Positions 58,292-64,000 of a DNA stretch of 64,000 nt are shown piece by piece; within the stretch, counting starts at the first letter, position 1, and every line of letters begins with the position of its first letter. Below the pieces are notes generated by a model. That model worked only from the letters and a program-made list of their open reading frames with translations. It had not been told where the DNA came from and ran no database searches. The position numbers and the translations under genes were made by a program. The stretch lies in NCBI RefSeq assembly GCF_900091435.1, contig NZ_FMCS01000005.1, forward strand, positions 248,001-312,000, in the 5' to 3' direction. The stretch comes from Micromonospora chaiyaphumensis (GTDB lineage: Bacteria > Actinomycetota > Actinomycetes > Mycobacteriales > Micromonosporaceae).

Positions 58292-58734
58292 TGGTCCGCC
58301 TTCTGCCGGGTGGCGATGTCGGAGAGCCGGCTCAACGTCTCCTTGTTCCGCTGATGCAGCACCAGGTCGTTGAGCTTGTTCCGGATCCAGCGCAGCGGCC
58401 CGGCGGCGAAGTCCTCGCCGATGGTGACCCGCGTCCGGCCGTCGCCCAGCGGTTGCAGCTGGAACACCACGATCGCCTCGCCGGCCGGCCACAACCCGGC
58501 CCGCACCACGAACCGGTGGGGGGCGTCGCACTCCAGCACGGTGGAGGTGTCCTGGAGCGAGAGCGGCCACGGGCCGGCCTTGTGGTGCAGCCGGCTGCCC
58601 ACCCGGGGCCAGGTGTCGTCCACGTCCCGGACGTGCACCGTGCCCACCACCCAGTCGCTGTACGTCCACCCGTCGGCGAGCACGTCGAAGACCTGCTGCG
58701 GGGGCGCGTCGATCACTTTCTCCACAATCGCCAC
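58288..58734 (-). CDS. SRPBCC-family protein
   Basis: 148 residues, START-like ligand-binding fold: AIVEKVIDAPPQQVFDVLADGWTYSDWVVGTVHVRDVD, then RLHHKAGPWPLSLQDTSTV and a C-terminal helix LRWIRNKLNDLVLHQRN. Translationally coupled to the SDR downstream, as in many actinobacterial stress operons; the pair may act on a lipid. GTG at 58734 lies nine bases after a GGGTAT -10 and has no Shine-Dalgarno. Confidence 0.85.
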   Translation of the reverse strand: MAIVEKVIDAPPQQVFDVLADGWTYSDWVVGTVHVRDVDDTWPRVGSRLHHKAGPWPLSLQDTSTVLECDAPHRFVVRAGLWPAGEAIVVFQLQPLGDGRTRVTIGEDFAAGPLRWIRNKLNDLVLHQRNKETLSRLSDIATRQKADQ

Positions 58735-58743
58735 CGGAACCCC

Positions 58744-58769
58744 ATACCCCCGCCCCGGTCGCCGCTAAC
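58744..58769 (-). promoter_or_regulatory. SigB/F-type promoter
   Basis: Minus strand: GTTA (58769-58766), 16 bp, GGGTAT (58749-58744), nine bases to the GTG at 58734. Perfect -10, one mismatch in the -35. Confidence 0.6.
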
Positions 58770-58880
58770 GGACGGTCGGGTTAGCTTCTCAGGGGCGGCG
58801 GGTAACGCCGGACCGGGCCGGTGGGAAGCGCGGTGCGGACCGGCCGTGCGGCACCGGCGGAGGCGGCTCCGCCGAAGTTG

Positions 58881-60593
58881 ATGTTTACTCCTCGGGGGGT
58901 CGGGAACCCGCCGCCCGTGCGACGGGACCACGAGCGGGATCAGTGCAGGTCAGCCCGGGTTGACCCGGGTGCTGACCGGTTCCCGTCCGGCCTGTACGAC
59001 GCGGTGCTGCTGGACCGGGACGGCACGCTCATCGAGGACGTGCCGTACAACGGCGACCCGGAGAAGGTCCGCCCGGTGCCCGGCGCCCGGGAGGCGCTGG
59101 ACCGGCTGCGCGCGGCGGGGCTGCGCCTCGCGGTGGTCAGCAACCAGTCCGGCCTGGCCCGGGGCTGCTTCACGGCCGACGACCTGCGCCGGGTCAACGC
59201 CCGGGTGGAGGAGCTGCTCGGCCCCTTCGACACCTGGCAGATCTGCCCGCACGGTGAGCCGGACCGCTGCGCCTGCCGGAAACCGGCCCCCGGGCTGGTG
59301 CACGCCGCCGCCCGGGCGCTCCGCACCACGCCGACCCGCTGCGTGCTGGTCGGTGACATCGGCGCCGACATGGCCGCCGCCGCGGCGGCCGGCGCCGCCG
59401 GGATCCTGGTCCCCACCCCGGCCACCCGGGCCGCCGAGGTGGCCGCGGCGCCGACCGTCGCCGCCGACCTGCCGGACGCGGTGGGCACCATCCTCGCCCG
59501 GATGCGATTGGTGGCCGCGCCGGAGCCGGCGCCCCGGCGGGGCACCGTGCTGGTGGCGCGCAGCGACGCGGCCGGCGACGTGCTGGTCACCGGCCCCGGG
59601 ATCCGCGCGGTGGCGGCCGGGGCGGAACGGGTGGTGCTGCTCTGCGGGCCACGCGGCCGGGCCGCGGCGGAGCTGCTGCCCGGCGTCGACGAGATCATCG
59701 AGTGGCCGCTGCCGTGGATCGACGCCCCGGCCCCGCGGGTCGACCCGGCCCGGATGAGCGCCCTGGTCGACCGGATCGCCGCGGCCCGCGCCGAGGAGGC
59801 GGTCGTCTTCACCTCCTTCCACCAGTCGGCGCTGCCCCTCGCCCTGCTGCTGCGGATGGCGGGCGTACCGCGGATCAGCGCGATCAGCGACGACTACCCG
59901 GGCGCCCTGCTCGACGTGCGACACCGGGTGCCGGTCGGGGTGCCCGAACCGGAGCGGGCGCTGTCGCTCGCTGCGGCCGCGGGCTTCGCCCTGCCGGCCG
60001 GGGACGAGCCGGGGCTGCGGCTGCGCGCCGACCGGCTGCCGCCCGCGCCCGCGGCCGGCGAGCCCGGCTACGTGGTGCTGCACCCGGGCTCCTCGGTGGA
60101 GACCCGGGCCTGCCCGTTCGAGCTGGCCACCCGGATCGTCCGGGTGCTCAGCGCCGCCGGCTACCGGGTGGTGGTCACCGGCGGGCCCGACGAGCGCGAG
60201 CTGACCGCGCAGGTGGCCGCCGCGGGCGGTCTCGACCTGGGCGGGCGCACCGGCCTCGGTGAGCTGGCCGCCGTGGTCGCCCGGGCCGGCGCGCTGGTGG
60301 TCGGCAACACCGGGCCCGCCCACCTGGCGGCGGCGCTCGGCGTGCCGGTCGTGAGCCTCTTCGCCCCGACCGTCCCGTTCGGACAGTGGGGACCCTACCG
60401 GGTGCCCACGGTGCGGCTCGGCGACGCCGGGGCGGCCTGCCGGGACACCCGGGCCATGCGCTGCCCGGTCCCCGGCCACCCCTGCCTCTCCGCCGTCGAG
60501 CCGGGCCGGGTGCTGGAGGCCCTGCGGCTGCTCGGGGTGCCCGCCGACGCGCCGGAGCCGCTGGTCACCGTCCCCGGCGGGGTGGTCGGATGA
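58881..60593 (+). CDS. GmhB-like HAD phosphatase fused to a GT9 heptosyltransferase domain
   Basis: 570 residues in two enzymes. N-terminal HAD-IIIA domain (about 38-205): LLDRDGTLIEDVPYN (DxD), VVSNQSGLARG, the zinc loop CPHGEPDRCACRKPAPG and VLVGDIGADMAAA, as in D-glycero-D-manno-heptose-1,7-bisphosphate phosphatase. C-terminal glycosyltransferase family 9 domain (about 225-560): VLVARSDAAGDVLVTGPGIRA, HPGSSVETRACP, VGNTGPAHLAAALGVPVVSLFAPT, as in ADP-heptose:LPS heptosyltransferases. A phosphatase for the donor pathway joined to its transferase is unusual. ATG at 58881 is uncertain; the frame is open earlier. First gene of a five-gene overlapping operon. Confidence 0.85.
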   Translation: MFTPRGVGNPPPVRRDHERDQCRSARVDPGADRFPSGLYDAVLLDRDGTLIEDVPYNGDPEKVRPVPGAREALDRLRAAGLRLAVVSNQSGLARGCFTADDLRRVNARVEELLGPFDTWQICPHGEPDRCACRKPAPGLVHAAARALRTTPTRCVLVGDIGADMAAAAAAGAAGILVPTPATRAAEVAAAPTVAADLPDAVGTILARMRLVAAPEPAPRRGTVLVARSDAAGDVLVTGPGIRAVAAGAERVVLLCGPRGRAAAELLPGVDEIIEWPLPWIDAPAPRVDPARMSALVDRIAAARAEEAVVFTSFHQSALPLALLLRMAGVPRISAISDDYPGALLDVRHRVPVGVPEPERALSLAAAAGFALPAGDEPGLRLRADRLPPAPAAGEPGYVVLHPGSSVETRACPFELATRIVRVLSAAGYRVVVTGGPDERELTAQVAAAGGLDLGGRTGLGELAAVVARAGALVVGNTGPAHLAAALGVPVVSLFAPTVPFGQWGPYRVPTVRLGDAGAACRDTRAMRCPVPGHPCLSAVEPGRVLEALRLLGVPADAPEPLVTVPGGVVG

Positions 60594-61564
60594 ACATCCT
60601 CGTGTGGCACGTGCACGGGTCCTGGACCACGTCGTTCGTGCACGGTAAGCACCGCTACCTGGTGCCGGTCACCCCGGACCGGGGCGCGTACGGGCTGGGC
60701 CGGGCGCGGACCTACCCCTGGCCGGACAGCGCCGTCGAGGTGACCCCGGCGGAGCTGCGCCGCGCCGACGTGGACGTCGTGCTGCTCCAGCGGCCCGAGG
60801 AGTTCGACCTGGCCTGCGAGTGGCTGGGCCGTCGGGTCGGCCGGGACGTGCCGGCGATCTACGTCGAGCACAACACCCCGAAGGGCGACGTGCCGAACAG
60901 CCGGCATCCCATGGCCGACCGGGACGACCTGCTGCTCACCCACGTCACCCACTTCAACGAGCTGTTCTGGGACAACGGCGGCACCCGCACCGCCGTGGTC
61001 GAGCACGGGGTGGTCGCCCCGGCCGTCGAGTGGACCGGCGAGCTGGACCGGCTCGCCGTGGTCATCAACGAGCCGGTCCGCCGCTGGCGGGTCACCGGAA
61101 CCGACCTGCTGGCCCGGTTCGCCGAGCTGGCCCCGCTGGACGTCTACGGCATGAAGGTGGCCGGGCTCGCCGACCACCTGGGCCTGCCGGCGGACCGGCT
61201 GACCAGCCACGACGACGTGCCGCAGCACGCCATGCACGGCGAACTGGCGAAGCGGCGGGCGTACCTGCACCTGTGCCGGTGGACCTCGCTCGGGCTGAGC
61301 CTCGTCGAGGCCATGACTATGGGCATGCCGGTGGTCGCGCTGGCCACCACCGAGGCCGTGGAGGCGGTGCCGCCGTCCGCCGGCGCCCTCTCCACCCGGG
61401 TCGACGTGCTGGTCGAGGCGGCCCGCGGCCTGCTGGACGACCCGGCGGCGGCCCGCCGGGCGGGCGCCGCGGCCCGGACCGCCGCCCGCGACCGCTACGG
61501 CCTGGAGCGTTTCCTCGCCGACTGGGACCGGCTGCTGGAGGAGGAAGTATGCGCATCGCGATGA
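60590..61564 (+). CDS. Glycosyltransferase, GT-B type
   Basis: 324 residues. GT-B fold inferred from ILVWHVHGSWTTSFVHGKHRYLVPVTPDRG at the start, YVEHNTPKGDVPNSRHP with a conserved central region, and SLVEAMTMGMPVVALATTEAVEAVP near the end, where the ExxxxGxP pattern contacts the sugar nucleotide. No signal or membrane helix. The ATG overlaps the stop of the preceding gene (ATGA). In this operon it probably adds a sugar next to the heptose; acceptor unknown. Confidence 0.82.
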   Translation: MNILVWHVHGSWTTSFVHGKHRYLVPVTPDRGAYGLGRARTYPWPDSAVEVTPAELRRADVDVVLLQRPEEFDLACEWLGRRVGRDVPAIYVEHNTPKGDVPNSRHPMADRDDLLLTHVTHFNELFWDNGGTRTAVVEHGVVAPAVEWTGELDRLAVVINEPVRRWRVTGTDLLARFAELAPLDVYGMKVAGLADHLGLPADRLTSHDDVPQHAMHGELAKRRAYLHLCRWTSLGLSLVEAMTMGMPVVALATTEAVEAVPPSAGALSTRVDVLVEAARGLLDDPAAARRAGAAARTAARDRYGLERFLADWDRLLEEEVCASR

Positions 61565-62766
61565 TCTCGGAACACGCCAGCCCGCTCGCCGTCCTCGGCG
61601 GGGAGGACGCCGGCGGCCAGAACACGCATGTCGCGGAGCTCTCCGCCGCGCTCGCGGCCGCCGGTCACGACGTGCGGGTGTACACCCGGCTCGACGCGGT
61701 GGACCTGCCGGTGACGGTCCGCACCCCGGACGGGTACGACGTGGTGCACGTGCCCGCCGGGCCCGCCGAGCCGGTGGCGAAGGACGACCTGCTGCCGTAC
61801 ATGCCGGCGTTCGGGGAGTGGCTGGCCGAGCGGTGGCGCAGCGGCGACTGGCAGCCCGAGGTGGTGCACGCGCACTTCTGGATGAGCGGCCTGGCCGGGT
61901 TGGCCGCCGCGCGGCGCACCGGAGTGCCGGTGGTGCAGACCTACCACGCGCTCGGCACGGTCAAGCGGCGGCACCAGGGCGCGCAGGACACCAGCCCGCC
62001 GGGCCGGGTCGCGCACGAGCGCCGGCTGGGCCGCGCCGTCGACCGGGTGGTGGCCCAGTGCCAGGACGAGGTCGCCGAGCTGGTCCGGATGGGCGTGCCC
62101 CGGTCCCGGATGACCGTCGTGCCGTCGGGGGTGAACCTGTCCACCTTCGCGCCGCTCGGCCCGGTCGCCGAGCGGGACGGCGCCCGGCCCCGGATCCTCA
62201 CCGTCGGGCGGCTGGTCGAGCGCAAGGGCTTCCAGGACGTCATCCGGGCCACGGCCCTGGTGCCGGACGCCGAGTGCGTGGTGGTCGGCGGCCCGCCGGC
62301 CGGGCTGCTGGAGACCGACCCGTACGCGCTGCGGCTGCGCGCGCTCGCGCGGTCCCGTGGCATCGCCGACCGGGTGAAGCTGATCGGGGCGGTGCCCCGG
62401 GAGGAGATGGGCCGCTGGTACCGGTCGGCGGACGTGCTGGTGGCCGCACCCTGGTACGAGCCGTTCGGGCTCACCCCGCTGGAGGCGATGGCGTGCGGCG
62501 TACCCGTGATCGGCACCGCCGTCGGCGGGCTGATCGACACGGTGGTGCCCGGCCGGACCGGCGACCTCGTGCCCGCCCGCGACCCGGCGGCTCTCGGCGC
62601 GGCGATCCGCGCGTTGCTCGGCGACCGGATCCGCCGGTTCGCCTACGCCACCGCGGCCCTGGAGCGGGCCCGCACCCGCTACTCCTGGTCCACCACGGCC
62701 GATCGGCTCGGCGCGCTGTACGCCGAGGTGGCCACCGTGCGTCGGCCCACCCGGGTGGTCGCCTGA
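61549..62766 (+). CDS. Glycosyltransferase family 4
   Basis: 405 residues. GT4 retaining transferase: GGQNTHVAELSAALAAAGHDVRVYTR with the donor-proximal GGxxxH-like start, HAHFWMSGLAGLAAAR, VVPSGVNLSTFAPLG, ILTVGRLVERKGFQDVI and YEPFGLTPLEAMACGVPVIGT (E-x7-E). The N-terminus resembles sucrose-phosphate/MshA-type enzymes, but the operon context argues for glycan assembly. GGAGGAGG lies before the ATG; 16-bp overlap with the previous gene. Confidence 0.92.
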   Translation: MRIAMISEHASPLAVLGGEDAGGQNTHVAELSAALAAAGHDVRVYTRLDAVDLPVTVRTPDGYDVVHVPAGPAEPVAKDDLLPYMPAFGEWLAERWRSGDWQPEVVHAHFWMSGLAGLAAARRTGVPVVQTYHALGTVKRRHQGAQDTSPPGRVAHERRLGRAVDRVVAQCQDEVAELVRMGVPRSRMTVVPSGVNLSTFAPLGPVAERDGARPRILTVGRLVERKGFQDVIRATALVPDAECVVVGGPPAGLLETDPYALRLRALARSRGIADRVKLIGAVPREEMGRWYRSADVLVAAPWYEPFGLTPLEAMACGVPVIGTAVGGLIDTVVPGRTGDLVPARDPAALGAAIRALLGDRIRRFAYATAALERARTRYSWSTTADRLGALYAEVATVRRPTRVVA

Positions 62767-63458
62767 TGGCGGCGCCCACACCGGCCGTCGGGGGGACGGT
62801 GCTGGAGGACCACCTCACCCGGCTGGCCGCCGCGCTGCTGCCGCTGCGCGACGCGGAGCAGCTGCTGGCCCGCTGGGGCGGGGAGCTGGCGCACCGGCTG
62901 GCCACCGGCGGGCGGCTGCTGGTGGCCGGCAACGGCGGCAGCGCCGCCGAGGCCCAGCACCTCACCGCCGAACTCGTCGGCAAACTCCGCGACGACCGCG
63001 AACCCCTCTCCGCCATCGCCCTGCACGCCGAAACCTCCGCCCTCACCGCCATCGGCAACGACTACGGCTACGACGAGGTCTTCGCCCGCCAGGTCCGCGC
63101 CCACGGCCGACCCGACGACATCCTCCTGCTCCTGTCCACCAGCGGCACCAGCACCAACCTCCTCACCGCCGCCCAGGCCGCCCACGACACCGGCCTGCGC
63201 TGCTGGGCCTTCACCGGCCCCGCCCCCAACCCGCTCGCCGGGTCCTGCCACGAGACCCTCGCCATCGACTCGCCGGACAGCCAGGTCGTGCAGGAGCTGC
63301 ACCTGGTCGCGACCCACGTGCTCTGCGAGTACGTCGACCGGGCGCTGCCGGCGGCGCTCGCCGCCCGCGCGGCCGAACCGGCGCCGGCCGACACGGTGCG
63401 CGCCGGCGTCGAGGTGGTGCTCGGCGACGGCCCGGACGGGAAGGTGCAGGCCCGATGA
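62766..63458 (+). CDS. gmhA: GmhA-like phosphoheptose isomerase (SIS domain)
   Basis: 230 residues. SIS fold with GmhA marks: VAGNGGSAAEAQHLTAELVGKL, AETSALTAIGNDYGYDEVFARQVRAHG, LLLSTSGTSTNLLTAA, and the C-terminal VQELHLVATHVLCEYVD with the active-site His. It should convert sedoheptulose 7-phosphate to D-glycero-D-manno-heptose 7-phosphate. The start overlaps the previous stop by one base. The middle (about 62945-63245) uses CTC, GCC and GAA/AAA codons far more than the rest of the gene and its neighbours, a mosaic sign. The C-terminal 40 residues extend beyond typical GmhA. Confidence 0.9.
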   Translation: MAAPTPAVGGTVLEDHLTRLAAALLPLRDAEQLLARWGGELAHRLATGGRLLVAGNGGSAAEAQHLTAELVGKLRDDREPLSAIALHAETSALTAIGNDYGYDEVFARQVRAHGRPDDILLLLSTSGTSTNLLTAAQAAHDTGLRCWAFTGPAPNPLAGSCHETLAIDSPDSQVVQELHLVATHVLCEYVDRALPAALAARAAEPAPADTVRAGVEVVLGDGPDGKVQAR

Positions 63459-63469
63459 GGAGGTCGAGC

Positions 63470-64000
63470 ATGACGGGACCCGTGGTGGTGCTCGGTGACA
63501 CGCTGCTGGACCGGGACGTCGAGGGAGTGGTGAACCGGCTCTGCCCGGACTCCCCGGTGCCGGTGCTCGAGGAGACCACGCACGTCGACCGCCCCGGCGG
63601 CGCCGGCCTCGCCGCCGTCTTCGCCGCCGCGCAGGGCGCCGAGGTCGCGCTGGTCACCGCGGTCGCCGACGACGCCGGCGGTGCCCGCCTGGGCACCCTG
63701 CTCGCCGCCGCCGGCGTGCAGTTGTACGCGCTGCCGCTGGCCGGGGCCACCCCGGAGAAGATCCGGCTGCACGCCCGCGGCCGGGTGCTGCTGCGCCACG
63801 ACCGGGGCGGCCCGGCCGGCGACCCGGGCGAGCCGAGCGAGGCCGTGCTGCGCCTGCTCGCCACGGCCTCCGCCGTGCTGGTCAGCGACTACGGCCGGGG
63901 CGTCGCCCGGCACCCGGCACTGCGCGCCGCGCTCGCCGCGACCCGGGCGCCGGTGGTCTGGGACCCGCACCCGCGCGGCCCGGCCGCGGTGCCCGGCGTC
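63470..64000 (+). CDS. HldE/RfaE-like heptose-7-phosphate kinase (PfkB family), 3' end outside window
   Basis: 177 codons seen, no stop before the edge. Ribokinase/PfkB fold: VVVLGDTLLDRDVEGVVNRLCPDSPVPVLEE matches the RfaE1 N-terminus (GDxxLDR, SPEAPVPV-like), DRPGGAGLAAVFAA is the sugar-binding PGGA, and LLRHDRGG and LVSDYGRGV follow. Its reaction would phosphorylate heptose 7-phosphate at C1. Whether a nucleotidyltransferase domain follows (HldE) cannot be seen. ATG at 63470 has GAGGAGG six bases before it; an ATG at 63455 overlapping the gmhA stop is possible. Confidence 0.88.
   Translation, partial: MTGPVVVLGDTLLDRDVEGVVNRLCPDSPVPVLEETTHVDRPGGAGLAAVFAAAQGAEVALVTAVADDAGGARLGTLLAAAGVQLYALPLAGATPEKIRLHARGRVLLRHDRGGPAGDPGEPSEAVLRLLATASAVLVSDYGRGVARHPALRAALAATRAPVVWDPHPRGPAAVPGV

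Noticed and set aside
1..64000. Insertion sequences, CRISPR arrays, tRNA or rRNA genes, prophage
   Set aside because: No transposase or integrase motifs, no regularly spaced repeats and no cloverleaf-like segments were seen on reading both strands.

Overview
The window reads as chromosomal DNA of a very GC-rich, filamentous-type actinomycete, most likely a Micromonospora-like member of the Micromonosporaceae. This is inferred from strong G/C third-position bias, many GTG starts, leaderless promoter signatures, and the gene set: class F sortase, MhuD-type heme oxygenase, many ECF and SigB/F signalling genes, a CebR-controlled GH9 cellulase, polyprenol-phosphate mannose synthase, and DUF3072, DUF2795 and DUF1684 proteins. 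I see no tRNA or rRNA gene, insertion sequence, CRISPR array or prophage. The gene order looks like ordinary vertically inherited chromosome, and both ends cut through genes.

Layout. 0-4 kb: end of a DHA2 drug exporter, an unknown conserved gene with a palindromic operator candidate, then a lipoprotein, an ECF sigma factor and a membrane protein whose outer domain is a near-identical copy of the lipoprotein domain. 4-9 kb: a DUF3516-type helicase, trmB, and a surface protein/class F sortase pair. 8.7-9.6 kb: a repeat-rich intergenic region, a very small GntR regulator and a divergent small protein. 9.6-14.7 kb: an MhuD-like heme oxygenase, exonuclease III, a PAC2 protein, a wall-hydrolase-like protein and small membrane proteins. 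14.8-23.7 kb: succinic semialdehyde dehydrogenase, a luciferase-like oxidoreductase with a palindrome over its start codon, a Na+/H+ antiporter with a UBP zinc finger, acetyltransferases, a serine hydrolase, an ECF42/DGPF pair and an SMR pump.

23.7-31.5 kb: GH9 cellulase with a perfect CebR operator, PP2C phosphatase, HrpB helicase, a methyltransferase and a SigB/F-family sigma factor. 31.8-43.5 kb: an acetoacetate-decarboxylase-like protein, phospholipase D, a MarR/pirin operon, a GH15 enzyme, a phosphodiesterase, a renalase-like oxidase, a MEDS/HATPase regulator and a second proton antiporter. 43.5-50.2 kb: HAD phosphatase, a PAS-GAF-SpoIIE-HATPase regulator, a MscS-related channel-like protein, small conserved proteins and an MFS transporter.

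50.2-58.7 kb: a block of stress-type genes (DUF2795, SRPBCC, BrkB-like, ChaB-like, aldehyde dehydrogenase, CrtI-like, SRPBCC-SDR). Nearly every transcription unit here has a GTTT-N15/16-GGGTAY-like promoter. Together with the sigma factor at 30.7-31.5 kb, the MEDS and SpoIIE regulators and the stress proteins around 37 and 46 kb, this suggests a general-stress regulon. 58.9-64 kb: a tightly overlapping operon with the logic of ADP-heptose synthesis and transfer (GmhB-like phosphatase fused to a GT9 heptosyltransferase, two further glycosyltransferases, GmhA-like isomerase, HldE/RfaE-like kinase). It lies in an organism expected to lack LPS and is the most attractive candidate for an under-described system here.
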